Made by a program: the position numbers and the translations under genes. Under the pieces are notes generated by a model. It worked only from the letters and a program-made list of their open reading frames with translations. It made no database searches and had not been told where the DNA came from. Positions 10,582 through 21,103 of a DNA stretch of 64,000 nucleotides are shown here, piece by piece (the first letter of the stretch is position 1; the number at the start of each line of letters is the position of its first letter). Origin of the DNA: Melitaea cinxia (Eukaryota; Arthropoda; Insecta; Lepidoptera; Nymphalidae); contig NC_059416.1 in NCBI RefSeq assembly GCF_905220565.1, forward strand, positions 1,922,001-1,986,000, written 5' to 3'.

Positions 10582-11334
10582 CTACTTTTTAGCCACTCTT
10601 TTAGATCTTAGAGGTGGGGCCTTACTGTCCGACGTCTTACTGGTGGCTGCAACACTTTGAACTGGCGATTTTGTGTTCGATGACGTGATAATGTTGTCGA
10701 GATCCAACATTCTTTCGATCTTATGTCGTGATCCATCCGGAGCAATAACATGAATAACTCCATCACGCGTCCAGCATTTGTCAACTCCGAAATGCTGTCT
10801 CGCCGCTATAAACACACTGTGTCGGGATTTGGTCAAGAACTCGGACTGCGTAATGCCGGTACCTTTGAACTTGGTTTTTGCGAACCACACCCTATTCCGC
10901 ACAAGAACATCTGCGAATTTCACAACAATCGGGCGAGGTTTCTTTTCAGTTCTACGACCCAGTCGATAAGATGTTTTGATAGCGGTTGTGGAAAACTGAT
11001 CAATGTCGAGATGTTCCGCGACAAGGCTGGTTACTCGCGCCGAGGTGTCTTCCGATTTTTCTTCAGGCACACCATGAAGCAGCAACATCTTTCTACGAGA
11101 ACGCATTTCGAGTCGGTCAAATTCACAGGTAAATAGTTCTACCTGACGTTGGAGAGCATTTAAAGCTGTGATGACGAAGCTTTTAAAAGCAGCGAAGTCT
11201 GTAGCAATAGAGGACGCAGTGACCGGTGAATTCGCCTTTTGTAAATCTTGTTGGAAGTCCCTCATTGTCGTGTTAAATTGCTCAGACATAGAGGCCAGTA
11301 AATCTTTTATTGACTCCATTTCGAAAAGGGCCAC
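10582..11334 (-). CDS. LINE ORF1 protein (coiled coil plus RRM-like RNA-binding)
   Basis: 250-codon intact frame directly upstream of ORF2 in the same element. Residues about 5-78 are predicted to form a coiled coil (regularly spaced Leu, Phe and Met; e.g. LLASMSEQF and ALNALQRQVELF). Residues about 82-145 look like an RNA-recognition fold (MLLLHGVPEEK, then YRLGRRTEKKPRPIVVKF), and about 150-205 like the C-terminal domain of Transposase_22/L1 ORF1-type proteins. The last 20 residues are basic (RSKRVAKK). No CCHC zinc knuckles are visible, unlike Jockey-type gag. Its expected role is to bind and chaperone the LINE RNA in the ribonucleoprotein particle. The start was chosen as the first Met of the open frame; a second Met lies five codons in. 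Confidence 0.85.
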   Translation of the reverse strand: MALFEMESIKDLLASMSEQFNTTMRDFQQDLQKANSPVTASSIATDFAAFKSFVITALNALQRQVELFTCEFDRLEMRSRRKMLLLHGVPEEKSEDTSARVTSLVAEHLDIDQFSTTAIKTSYRLGRRTEKKPRPIVVKFADVLVRNRVWFAKTKFKGTGITQSEFLTKSRHSVFIAARQHFGVDKCWTRDGVIHVIAPDGSRHKIERMLDLDNIITSSNTKSPVQSVAATSKTSDSKAPPLRSKRVAKK

Positions 11335-11540
11335 AGAAGAAAAGTTTCGAAAGTATTAGATGCCTGTTATGTTGTAAATTAAGACAGGATAATATTTGCT
11401 GGGAAGTATTGTGAACTGTCAGTACATAATATTTACTTTTTGGGCACTGTAACTTATTTAATTAAATAAAAAATACTATTTCAAAACGGAGATGAAGTTA
11501 TCGCTTTTCACACCTACCCGCCAAAAAAAGTCTATACCAT

Positions 11541-11637
11541 CTTCTCTTCTGTAAGGTTGAGGTACTTTCCAAGACGGACTGCTCCAGATTGTGAGAAAGA
11601 TATTTCCTAAGATGTCCTACCTCAATTTGTACGAGTT
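11541..11637 (+). repeat. Family C repeat, right part (split by the LINE)
   Basis: Reads CTTCTGTAAGGTTGAGGTAC, then GACTGCTCCAGATTGTGAG and TCCTACCTCAATTT, continuing the copy that stops at 6363. Confidence 0.8.
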
Positions 11638-11743
11638 TGGCAGATGCTAGGGAAGAAGGTGTAACATTCCTCTTTCGCCATCTCAAAGGGAGGATCCTTC
11701 GACCAGACGGGTGTTATCTCTGGTGGGCTACTGCCCCCGTCGG

Positions 11744-12100
11744 TTTTTTTTTTTTTTTTTTTTTCGAATTGTAGAGTGCTGTTGGCCCTAGCGGCCTTTA
11801 CAGCGTCACCGGTGAGAGGGGCCGGGCACTTAGGCAGCCGGCCGCGAAGGAAGAATGGGAGCCCTCTGGGAGGGCTCGGGAGGGAAAAACGCCCGCCCTA
11901 AGGGTGTCTCCTAGCGAGATCGCACCTCGGCTTAGAGCGTCGTCGGAGTGGAGGAGGCGCTATGCGGAGCGCTGAGACGACTTACGGACGGTCAGCTACG
12001 CGCCTAGGCGCGTGCGAGCCGTCAGAGTTGTGTGTGGTGGTGTATATGGCGTTAGCGCCGAGATCCTATCGTCAGGGTCGGTCCCGACGGTTGATGTCGG
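11744..12100 (-). mobile_element. GC-rich poly(A)-ended retroelement fragment
   Basis: Begins with a long T-run at about 11744-11764 (poly(A) on the minus strand) followed by about 330 bp of GC-rich sequence (for example GGCAGCCGGCCGCGAAGG), ending near ATGTCGGGTTCTATTATA. Base composition contrasts sharply with its surroundings. Probably the 3' end of a 5'-truncated LINE of a GC-rich family, possibly R1-like. No coding frame recognised, and no clear target-site duplication found. Confidence 0.55.
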
Positions 12101-12435
12101 GTTCTATTATATATCATATAATCACTCTGATATATTATATAATCGCTCTGATAACTTTGATAGCGCGATGTAGGATACGTCAGTTTTCTCTAGTTTGTAT
12201 GTTGCGAAATAGATTCCGCCACACAAGCTTCGGCTTTCATGGTTTATACTATCAATACTTACTTATACGGGACTTAATGGTAACTTTATGGGCCGTGACC
12301 ATGGCATCCGCAATGTCTCCGAAGTAATAAAAGTTGTAAGGGACTAGTCGTGGTAAATAGGTTTAAGTAAAAGTGTTCATACAATATGTTTCATGGCCTA
12401 ATAAAACAATAATAATGACCCTCTCGTCTCCTTGA

Positions 12436-12812
12436 GGGTTGTCCATTAGTGAGGTAGTCCGTTGTGAAGCACAAAAGGGTGGGTCGGAAAAACATCGTCT
12501 CAAAAGAGGGGGTGGGGGGTACTTATATTGTGATATCACGTGAATTTATATTTTGAACGCGGGATTTCTAAACCATAAAAACAACCCACAAACATCCTGT
12601 AACCTTGACGCCTGTCTAGAAATTTCTATCACAATGATTAATTTTACAAAATTTAATCAGATTATACTTGTATTTAAAGAAAATTTCAATTTTCTTTGCA
12701 CAAACAATATACGTAATTTTTTAAGTGCAAAACCTCACCACATATCGCTAGGGAGGGAGGGGCGGAGGATGTTGGGTACTTGCTAAAAACATCACGTGTT
12801 CAATGGACAACC
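12436..12812. mobile_element. MITE with GGTTGTCCATT ends
   Basis: The left end GGGTTGTCCATTAGTGA and the right end TTCAATGGACAACC are inverted relative to each other over about 12 bases. The element is flanked by TTGA on both sides (12432-12435 and 12813-12816). Interior is non-coding with G-runs (GAGGGGGTGGGGGG). Resembles the PIF/Harbinger-type MITE at 30974-31276 in its terminal GG(T/C)(T/C)(G/A)TCCATAA-like sequence; family assignment is tentative. Confidence 0.65.
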
Positions 12813-12816
12813 TTGA

Positions 12817-14137
12817 CAAAACCCTAGTGATAGTACTATCATTGTCATAGTTCTAAGTTTTGGTTCAATTCTTACATATTGTTTTCTAATGTTTACGCGA
12901 ATTTCACTCATTATAATTAAATAACTTTTTAGAATTTTATCGCGGTTTATTAAGTTTAGATGCCATCAAAAACCTAACATAATATGCCACAGATTAAAGA
13001 CAAAGACATAATTAATAAAACACCTTTTTCTGCGTAGACAGAATTAATTGTTACACTTATGTTAAATGCTTTTATTTACAATAAATGGGTCTATTGGTAA
13101 CATTTATACTGAATAATGATCGTTTACAGGTTTAAAATCGACCATAATTAAAAATTTTAATTAAAGAAAACTAAAAAAAAAAATAATAAAAATAAAACCT
13201 TTTTTTCAAATTTTTCAATTTGACTACAGACTTTGACAATGAACAAAAGAGTATATTACGTGTGTGTGTGTCAAGTGTGTCAATACATCGTAGTGTGTGT
13301 AATGTTTTTTTTTATTGATTTAATATATTTTTATGCATAATTTAATAAAATATTAGCATTCTGCAGTCTTCTCTATATAATCTATAAGTGTAGGAAATTT
13401 CTAACTCCTCCGTTTTCGCAATTTTCATATAAAGGAGTACCAAGTTTTAGCTTCACGTATTAATATTTATAATTCAGCTCAGTTTATTATATTGTGTATA
13501 AAACAGAACTTTTAATTTCAATTAAGATATTAAAGATTAATAAGCTACCAGATAATTATTTATTCATCCTGAAGCTAAGCATAAAAACATTAAAAATATA
13601 ATAAATTCTATCTTAAATGTAAAAAAAAGCGCCAAATTCAACACAAATCATATCCAAGCATTCCGAGAAGACTATAATTGGTCTGATATTGGTCCAAATC
13701 ATGGGCTTTAGGACCGAATTGGAGGTCCATAAAATAATGATATAATGAAACGCCCGCAGCGAAACCTTTCCAAATAACCTTACGCATACGATTACGTTTT
13801 TTTTTTAAACTGTTTTTGATTGTTGATCCATTTTATTTGCATGGTGTTAAGATGTTGTTATTGACTAGTGTTGCTTTTGAGCAATGAATTCCCTCTAAAA
13901 TAATTGTCTATATATATATTTAATAAACACAACATGGTCGTCTGTTCCTTGAATTCTTCTTCTTCCTCGTTCCTTCAATGATGATACGTCTCCATTGAAG
14001 GCGATCGTAAGCAGCATGTGTCGTACGTTGTTCCTAGGTAACAGACAACTGGTGTTATATTTCAATAAATAAACATTTAAAGGATACATAGTAGCAGTTC
14101 TGTTTGTTCATTATTTTTTGAGGATGATGTAATTACC
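12817..14137. other. AT-rich unique stretch, no gene
   Basis: About 1.3 kb of AT-rich DNA with a GT run at about 13261-13270 and A/T homopolymers. No coding sequence recognised. Confidence 0.4.
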
Positions 14138-14455
14138 TTACAGTCGTTCTGGTCTAGTGGTATGAGTCGCCGGAAATCACTGGATAGATTCTTGCCCGGG
14201 CACATATTTATATTTGTAAAAATGTTTCTGGTACAGGTGTAAGTCCTTAATTGTATCTCAAAGGGAATTAAGCTGTCAATCTCGACTGTTGCCATAGAAA
14301 CATGATAGCGATCGTTACTCATAGTAGGGAATATATCCGTCAATCTGCAGTGGACCAGTAGTGGATTAGATTAAGAGCTAACCATCTCTTACCTAAATAA
14401 AGCGGCCTTTGTCCAGCAGTGGAATGACAATTCACTCAGATTATAGGCTATCATA
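14138..14455 (+). mobile_element. Degraded SINE family D (tRNA-like head)
   Basis: Head GTTCTGGTCTAGTGGTATGA resembles a tRNA A-box region. The body has GATAGCGATCGTTACTCATA and GTAGGGAATATATCCGTCAA, as in other D copies. The tail GTCCAGCAGTGGAATGACA is diverged. Plus orientation. Confidence 0.65.
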
Positions 14456-14990
14456 ATCACTGATGACCTGAATTGAAATGATTGTATATAAAAACCACGC
14501 ATGTTATTTCCGATACCGTGGAAAGTAACCTTCGTATTATTTTGGATATTCATTTATATTTATTGTATCTATCTAAGGTCATGGTAACTGCTTTCCATTA
14601 GGTGGGCTGTACGTATATTTGCTACCCTAGTTAAATATAATTTAAAAAAAAAGTATTCATTCTCACAAACTTACGCATTTACAATATTAGTAAAATTTCG
14701 TTGAAATAAAATTTCCGTACAAGTTTCGTAAACAATAAAGAACTGCGAGCGGGTCCGAACGTTGAAGCGTTTCGGAATTATTTATTACTTTTAATTACTT
14801 ATCAGACGCCTGCGTTTTGTACCTCGATGTTTTCGCCCCGGCGAGTGCTTTGCACACTCGACTTGGGAGCTTCTCAAAGAAAAAGTTAAAATTAAAATAT
14901 AGTTTAATAATAATATTTAGTTTGCTCTCTAAATAAAAACAAACGTGTACGATTTTATTTTTGTGTTACCCACACATTAGGAATTCTAAA
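14456..14990. other. Unique stretch, no gene
   Basis: Nothing recognised. Confidence 0.4.
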
Positions 14991-14991
14991 C

Positions 14992-15198
14992 ATTTTTGAA
15001 TATCATATCAAAAATTGACCGGATATGATGGATATGATGGTTTCGCTTAAACCGAAAATAAAATCATCATATCAAAAATTTCGATCTAGCGGGTACATCG
15101 TTCCATAGCTTTATTTGCTAGAGGGCCGACAAGGTCAGTCGGAGACGCGGGTTCGAACCCCGCTGGAGCGGTCAATTTTTGATATGATATTCAAAAAT
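14992..15198. mobile_element. 207-bp fold-back element with tRNA-like arm
   Basis: Perfect 30-bp inverted repeats at 14992-15021 and 15169-15198 (outer part ATTTTTGAATATCATATC; inner end TTGACCG). Inside the right arm, 15125-15172 resembles the 3' half of a tRNA: a T-arm GCGGG-TTCGAAC-CCCGC and an acceptor-like GGAGCGGTCA. A partial third copy of the arm (ATCATATCAAAAATT) is at about 15066-15081. The rest is not tRNA-like, so this is not a functional tRNA gene. It may be a MITE that captured a tRNA fragment or an inverted tRNA-SINE pair. Confidence 0.7.
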
Positions 15199-15819
15199 AT
15201 TTAAAAAAAAACATGCTTTATTGATAAGGAATATAAAAAGTTTGTACCATCTGATGTTAATTCCTCAACCCATAGTGGAGTGGTAGTGGATTAAGCTCCA
15301 ATCTACATCAGGCTGTATCGTGATGTTAAATGGCTGTTTCCTGAACACCTGCCACATTGTAGGAGTTGCGAGTGCGTTGTCAGCCTTTGGAGAAAATATG
15401 TATATAAACATCGACGTTCATATACACTCGACGCTTGTTAACCCCTAAATTCTCTCAAGGAAGTCTTCAGGAACAATGCCATTCAATAATTTGCATGTAC
15501 GCAGAAAAATGGTAAAAATATTTGTTTTAATTTGAGTTGTATGAAATTTCAGAACGAAGATTTTTACCCAGGTACAAAGGTAGGTTTTAAATGAACAGTT
15601 GAACGGGGAAGGCTCCAATTCAGCTGAACCCGGCCATATATTAGCCGAGTAAGCCGCTTTCAATTATTGCTTTCAACTGAAAGCTATTTGTTGAATCACG
15701 GCGTGTTCACGTTTATGGCTGCAACTAATTGGATGAAAGAGATTGTATTAGTAGATTTATTTGTGATAGATATGTTTGAGTGCGGTACATTTTGGAAATA
15801 AATGGATTTTTAATATTTT

Positions 15820-16010
15820 GATTGTGAAACACCTCGGAGAGCACGTTAAGCTGTCGGTCCCGGTTGTTATCATGTACATCTGATAGCTATCGTTACTCAA
15901 TATCCGTCGACCCGCATGGAGTAGCGTGGCGGATTAAGCTCTGATTCTTCTCCTACCTGGAGAAAGAGGATAATGCCTTGGGATAGCCCAGTATTGGGAT
16001 ATTATATGGG
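15820..16010 (+). mobile_element. 5'-truncated SINE family D
   Basis: Contains CTCGGAGAGCACGTTAAGC, GTCGGTCCCGGTTGTTATC, GCGTGGCGGATTAAGCTC and GGGATAGCCCAGTATTGGGA, the 3' two thirds of family D in plus orientation. A further short trace (GTGGAGTGGTAGTGGATTAAG) is at about 15272-15292. Confidence 0.7.
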
Positions 16011-16965
16011 CAAAAGATTGTGAATGGGAATAGCAATATATTTACATATACATACTATTGAGATATTGTTGTTGTTTTTTTGCATGAAGGCAACATTGGT
16101 CGCGGATTGGTCTTCTACTCACGAATGATGTTGTGAAGGTGTTTGCGGTATGACGGGTGATGGTATTTGAATTGTCTGTATAAAACTACTCAGGACGCAT
16201 AACGCTGCCACATAATCTAACCTAAAATATGATTTTTCTCCACCGATCGAGTTTGAATATAAGGTATGAAAAAATTAATATTAAAACTATTACAATGATC
16301 AAGTTAAATTACTTTTTTATAGAATTAAAAAATAGAGTAAGTCTGTTTTTTAAAAGTCCAAAGTCACACTCCAGGATATGTATGTCTCATCTTTTAGTAG
16401 GTTAATATTATAATTTAAACATCTAAGCTTCCTTAATGAACAGAATCTTAATTCATAAACAAAAAATATATAAAACATCAGACTATCGCTCTCACAATTA
16501 ACGTGTCCAAATTAATAACTAAACTATTTATATTGTGAGCATGTATGTTATTATTTGAACAACTAGTGGGCAATATTATTATATTATTATTGTTATTATT
16601 AATTTGTAATTTTTTGATTATTTGCACTTATTGTTTTACTTATATTTTTTAGGGAACGGGCGGGTCGATAATATCATCCATTATGCAGTTACCCGTTTGA
16701 TATTTTATTTATTTTTAATCTACCTTCTTGCCAAAAGTGATTCTACTATTAATAGATTACAATAAAACATATGTGTATTTATCTTGTCATATTTAGTATT
16801 TTATGTTTTTACCAGTCATAGTAAACATATTTTGGTAAACTTTGATAGGTGATTGTTAGCCTCTTAAAGTGTTTGTAACAGTGATTTAAATGTTTGACTC
16901 AGATTGTTATACATTTATTGTACTATTGTTTCACAAAAAAAATTTAAATGTCTATTTAGGTGTTT
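16011..16965. other. AT-rich unique stretch, no gene
   Basis: No feature recognised apart from a short TTA-rich patch near 16575-16600. Confidence 0.4.
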
Positions 16966-17290
16966 TTTAACCGATTTCAAAAAAGGAGGAGGTTTCTCAA
17001 TTCGAACGTATAATTTTTTTTATGTATGTTCGAGGATAATTTCGTCGTTTATGAACCGATTTTGCTGATTGTTTTTTAGTCGGAAAGGAGATATCGCAAG
17101 AGTGATTAGGTCATGCCATACCATGATAATGAAACCAGAATCTGATGATTGCATCCCAGTAAAATCGAGGGGAACCTTCGAAAATCGTACTGACGACTAG
17201 TGTGTTTGTTAATTTATTTCGACTACTTATGTTATATTACTTGTCGATGTAATTGAAGTCGATTATTTTCGTTTGCTAGCAAACAAAAAT
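16966..17290 (+). mobile_element. MITE-like family M copy
   Basis: Begins TTTAACCGATTTCAAAAAAG with GGAGGAGGTTTCTCAATTCG, and ends TGAAGTCGATTATTTTCG with TTTGCTAGCAAACA. Internally shorter than the 30231 copy. Confidence 0.7.
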
Positions 17291-17291
17291 T

Positions 17292-17540
17292 TTATACTAC
17301 GGGACAAAGAAGCGTATGGTTAGCCTAATGGGTGTGTGGAATTAGCCCATTGACGCCTTGAACTCCAGATACAACATAATAGGGTTGCCGCTCTACTCCT
17401 AACTTCAAAAATACTGTCCTACTCACACAGGAAGATTGTGAACTTATATGAGGTTGAGGTACTTGTTTTTTTGCTCAGCATATCAAGCAAGATATTTCCT
17501 TCTATGAGTATAGAGCTCCTTCAGTAAAAAATAAAGTATG
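17292..17540 (+). repeat. Family C repeat, highly degraded
   Basis: Recognisable pieces include AAGAAGCGTATGGTTAGCC, GGGTTGCCGCTCTACTCC and TGAGGTTGAGGTACTTG, in the family's order. Confidence 0.5.
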
Positions 17541-17864
17541 TGTTATTATAGTTAAATTATTATTCTGTGATTGAAGTTTAAATCAGAATTACGTCAGGAG
17601 CTGCAGGTAATGTAAATACACACGGTCTGACAGTGACAGGTTCAGTGGCCACTGCAAATGTAATTAATTTTCTGCGCCGTCTCATCGCATAGCATCGACT
17701 GTCTTCAAGTAATATGAGAATTATGTTATTTGTATACGAATTCATTTATACGTTTGCCCTTTTTTATTAAAAAAATTATAAATTAAACATACATTTTATT
17801 ATTGGTCTAACAATAAAATTGGTCTGGAAAATTTCGATTCTTCTGTGATTCGATTTCTGTGATG
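17541..17864. other. Unique stretch, no gene
   Basis: Nothing recognised. Confidence 0.4.
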
Positions 17865-18028
17865 GCAAACGCAGTATGGGACGTCCTCCGGCCCGTTGGA
17901 TCGACGATCTACGTAAGATTGCCGGTGTAGGCTGGATGAGGATTGCGGAAAACCAGGATGTCTGGCGCGAACTTGGGGAGGCCTATGTCCAGCAGTGGAC
18001 TACAATAGGCTGAACTGACTGACTGACT
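17865..18028 (+). mobile_element. RTE-type LINE 3' end
   Basis: The sequence corresponds to the RTE C-terminus (GRPPARWTDDLRKIAGVGWM region): GGGACGTCCTCCGGCCCG, then GACGATCTACGTAAGATTGC and TGGACTACAATAGGCTGAAC with a short CTGA repeat tail. Strongly 5'-truncated. Confidence 0.8.
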
Positions 18029-18149
18029 GTGATTCTATAATCATATATTAATTTCATATACACTGAACGGTCTCTGAAATATGTTACCATAAAATTTATT
18101 AAAATAGGCTCTATTGATCAAGACATTGTCCACTAAAAGAAGGGAAGGA

Positions 18150-18425
18150 AGAATTTTGAGGTAGGGCACAGGAGGAAACTTCCTGCTCAAAATCTGGAGC
18201 AGCCCGACTGGGGTATTACCTCGATCTTACAGAAGATCACAGCTAAATAATACTGTTTTCAAGCAGTATTGTGTTCCTGTTGGTGAGTAAGATGACTAGA
18301 GCTCCTGGGGAGATTGGGGGTATTGTCGGCAACGCGCTTGCGATGCTTATGGGGCGTCTATAAGCTACGGTCATCGCTTACCATCATGTATGCCGTGCGC
18401 TTGTTTACCGAACTAGTTGTATTAA
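18150..18425 (-). repeat. Family C repeat
   Basis: Nearly complete minus-strand copy: TGAGGTAGGGCACAGGAG, AGCAGCCCGACTGGGGTA, GCAGTATTGTGTTCCTGTTG, GGTCATCGCTTACCATCATG and GCGCTTGTTTACCGAACTAG. Confidence 0.8.
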
Positions 18426-18714
18426 AAAACGAAAAATACATAAAACATTTTTTAAATCTTTAAGGAATAGGCTTTGATCGTTTGTCGAGAACCGATTTAA
18501 TTGTTGTAGAATTGAAAAAATTGCAAATTTGTTTAGATTAGATTATTGTTTACTGCGATTCAATAAGTCAATAAGTGGTACCGTAATGCTGTAACCTGTA
18601 ATCTTCCTCAATTAACATTTGAACGCAAACAATTTTAAATCAATCTCGTAACTAATACTAATAATAAACAATTATTTTAGACCCGTTACGTTTTAAACAG
18701 TACGTTTTAAAAGC
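18426..18714. other. AT-rich stretch, no gene
   Basis: Nothing recognised. Confidence 0.4.
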
Positions 18715-18985
18715 TAGCTTAATAAGGTACAGCAGGAAATATCTTGTACATAATTTTGGACAGCCCGACTGGGTAGTACCTCAACCTTACAGAAGATCAC
18801 AGCTATATAATTCTATTCTTAACGTTAGCGTTGTTTGTTTGTCCTGAGCGAGCTAACCGGAGCTCCTGGAGAGCGTCGGGAAAAGGTCGGCAGCGCGCTT
18901 TTAATGCTTCTGAAGTTACAGGTGTTAACAGGCTATAGTAACTACTTGTCATAAGGCAAACCGTGCGCTTGTTTGTAACTTTATA
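18715..18985 (-). repeat. Family C repeat, diverged
   Basis: Minus-strand copy (GCAGCCCGACTGGGTAGTACC order preserved as GACAGCCCGACTGGG, AGAAGATCACAGCTATATAA, CCGGAGCTCCTGGAGAG, GCGCTTGTTTGTAAC). More diverged than the copy at 18150. Confidence 0.75.
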
Positions 18986-18987
18986 GT

Positions 18988-19145
18988 ATTAATAATAATA
19001 ATAATACTCTTTATTGTACACCATTAAAAGAAACAACAAAAAAACATAAAATAAAAGATGTACAAAGGCGGTCTTATGGCTGAAAGAGCAATCTCTTTCA
19101 GACAACCTCTGGGTATAGGACACGAAATAGAAACTGCAGTTAGAA
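18988..19145 (-). mobile_element. 3' tail of a CR1-like LINE
   Basis: On the minus strand it ends GGTGTACAATAAAGAGTATT followed by a (TTA)n tail. Upstream is GGTTGTCTGAAAGAG, a hairpin ATTGCT/AGCCAT with one mismatch, and AAGACCGCC. Same 3' architecture as 6364-6500. Confidence 0.75.
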
Positions 19146-19147
19146 AG

Positions 19148-19500
19148 TAAACAAAGAGCCTGTAATATTCCACTGCTGGACATAGGCCTCTTTCCCCATG
19201 CAGGAGAAGGATCAGAGCTTAATCCACCACGTTGCACCAATGCGTGTTGTCAGATCCCTACAATGAGTAAGTATATATAAGTAGGTATATATTATGATAA
19301 CAACCGGGATCGACGGCTTAACGTGCTCTTTGACGCACAAACGCCTGTGCAAAGATCTGTATGGCCAATGCCATACAGGTATTTGCCGTTGTGCAAATGT
19401 ATGTCATGTGCGGGGATCGAATCTGCAACCGCTAGCGCAACAGCTACAAACCAGTGCTGTGACCGTTGCACCGTATTAAACAAAATGCTATATATAAATA
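19148..19500 (-). mobile_element. SINE family D, variant head
   Basis: Low-coordinate end has the D tail (AGCCTGTAATATTCCACTGC, AGAGCTTAATCCACCACG). The high end is a different tRNA-like head, also seen at 51111-51461 and 61385-61565. On the minus strand it has GGTTGCAGATTCGATCCCCGC as a B-box-like block. A local inverted repeat GTATGGCCAATGCCATAC lies at about 19359-19376. Confidence 0.7.
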
Positions 19501-19657
19501 AACGCCTCCCAGAACATACACCAATAACACGCACACAAAAATCCAGACTATGATGTCTATATGGCACAAGCTGTGCCCACAGTTTTACAAGCGTGAATTT
19601 GAGAAAAAAAAATAGCTAACAAAAAAATATGTTTTCTATTCAAACCAGTAGTTCCTT

Positions 19658-19712
19658 TCAAAAGAAACAAACAAAGAAACAAAGAAAGAAACAAACAAAG
19701 AAACAAACTAAG
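19658..19712. repeat. Imperfect (AAAC/AAAG)n simple repeat
   Basis: Alternating AAACAAAGAAACAAAGAAAG units. Confidence 0.75.
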
Positions 19713-20292
19713 AATCAAAATTTTCAGCTTCATAAAATGAGTATATGGTAAAACCGGGAGAGATGCCGCAGTGGGATAGATGCCTCGTGTTCTAAAAACC
19801 TAACATCCCGAACTCACAAATAAAAATTAATCACATAAGTAGGAGTCGAAATCACCCCGTACCTCAGATACCCACAGATATTCGCGTGGCAAGGACGCGT
19901 TTGGCTCGTGTGTGTAATTTTCTCCGTGGCGAAATTTACAAACACGTCAAAGTTTTAAAGGCTAGTATTTAAGGTTGTATAATTTTATAAATAGTAAGTA
20001 ATTCCGTTATATTTTTTATCACGTCAATATACTGGGTCATTGAGTCTGCTTATAGTTGTAAATAGATGCTATTTTGTTTATCATTTATTTAAAAAATACG
20101 TGGGCATCTATCCCAATCACAAAGGATAGTTGCCCTGATTTTTTGAGGTATAGGTGCCCTTACTCATCTATCCCTTCATTCACCATATACAGAGTAAGTT
20201 TATATGTTTAATTTTTTTTGTGTCTGTTATATTTTTTATGTATTTCCGTATGATGGATTATGTTTGGATGTTTTACTGATTCTAGCATAACT

Positions 20293-20379
20293 ATGCCACG
20301 AAAATATAAAAGAAAGGAAGGAATGCGATGTTCTTGGACTATAGAAAACCTACAGTCAGCTTTCGATGAGAAAGTATGA
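20293..20379 (+). pseudogene. HTH-psq-like N-terminal fragment of a pogo/Tigger transposase
   Basis: 28 codons from an ATG. The start MPRKYKRK is typical of Tigger/jerky-type transposases, whose N-terminus is a Pipsqueak helix-turn-helix that binds the element's own ends. The following SWTIENLQSAFDEKV fits the first helix of that domain. The frame stops at TGA right after AAAG-TATGA. Either the exon spliced there (GT at 20374) or the gene is truncated. No downstream HTH_Tnp_Tc5 or DDE part could be found. Confidence 0.5.
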
Positions 20380-20468
20380 TTGTGCAATGTGCATGTTGAC
20401 ACTTGATATGTGAATATTTTAGACCAAAAATTAAGAATTTATACTTTTGTTGAATAAATGCTTGTAAA

Positions 20469-20470
<2 letters not shown>

Positions 20471-20517
<47 letters not shown>
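20471..20517. repeat. (AT)n microsatellite
   Basis: About 23 AT units in an uninterrupted run inside the pogo-like element. Confidence 0.9.
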
Positions 20518-20518
<1 letters not shown>

Positions 20519-20595
20519 TACTCATGTTGAAACTTAAGAATTTATATTTTAGTTAAACAAAAGCTTTAAAAATTTAATAAGGTATAGTAATCTGT

Positions 20596-21103
20596 CACTC
20601 ACTCACTCACTTCAGCCTATCGCAGTCCACTGCTGGACATAGGCCTCCCCAAGTTCGCGCCACACATCCCGGTCTTCCGCAATCCTCATCCAGCCTACAC
20701 CGGCAATCTTACGTAGATCGTCGGTCCAACGGGCCGGAGGACGTCCCACACTGCGTTTGCCAAGACGCGGTCTCCACTCTAGGACCCGTCTACTCCAACG
20801 GCCATCGGTCCTGCGACACAGATGACCAGCCCACTGCCACTTCAACTTGCTAATTCTGTGGGCTATGTCGGTTACCTTCGTTCTCTCGCGGATAGTCTCA
20901 TTTCTAATCCTGTCTTTGAGAGAGACCCCAAGCATAGCCCGTTCCATTGCACGTTGAGCGACTTTAAACTTGTGGACCAGTCCCTTGGTCAGTGTCCACG
21001 TCTCGGCTCCGTATGTTAACACAGGCAGGACGCATTGCTCGAAAACTTTTGTCTTCAAGCATTGCGGAATCTTCGAAGTGAAGACTCGACGGAGTCTGCC
21101 AAA
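20596..21103 (-). mobile_element. 5'-truncated RTE LINE with 13-bp target-site duplication
   Basis: Flanked by TATAGTAATCTGT at 20583-20595 and 21104-21116, an exact 13-bp duplication. The 3' end carries the (GTGA)n tail that precedes the duplication on the minus strand. Inserted in the pogo-like element, hence younger than it. Confidence 0.9.
20612..21103 (-). pseudogene. RTE reverse transcriptase C-terminal fragment
   Basis: Open from the 5' truncation point at 21103 (FGRLRRVFTSKIPQCLKTKVFEQ) down to near 20612. An in-frame Met at 21058 gives 148 residues to the tail. It covers the region after the catalytic RT core: VLPVLTYGAETW, a conserved block SKLKWQWAGHLCRR and the terminal GRPPARWTDDLRKIAGVGWM...EAYVQQWTAIG that characterises lepidopteran RTE elements. 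The YADD active site and endonuclease lie in the missing 5' part, so it is non-functional. The reading frame is undamaged, so the insertion is fairly recent. Confidence 0.85.

Larger units (their letters stand above)
6364..11540 (-). mobile_element. Full-length two-ORF CR1-like LINE
   Basis: Minus-strand non-LTR retrotransposon of about 5.2 kb. From its 5' end it has about 200 bp of 5'UTR, ORF1 (10582-11334), a non-coding spacer of about 795 bp, ORF2 (6839-9787), and a 3'UTR with the hairpin ATCGCT/AGCGAT at 6465-6480, an AATAAAGAG signal and a (TTAAA)n tail at 6364-6389. The ends are fixed by the split family C repeat on both sides. A short repeat ATCTT (6359-6363 and about 11539-11543) may be the target-site duplication. 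Both ORFs are open, so this is a young copy. Clade assignment (CR1/Kiri/Daphne group rather than Jockey or RTE) is inferred from the HINAQS, DFSNAF and YADDLQIY motifs and the repeat-type tail. Confidence 0.9.

Noticed and set aside
11962..12327. A 121-codon plus-strand frame in the GC-rich fragment
   Set aside because: The poly(A) side shows the element is on the minus strand; the frame is antisense and runs into AT-rich flank.
15125..15172. A functional tRNA gene
   Set aside because: Only the T-arm and part of the acceptor resemble a tRNA; no D-arm or anticodon arm can be formed and no matching 5' acceptor strand is present.
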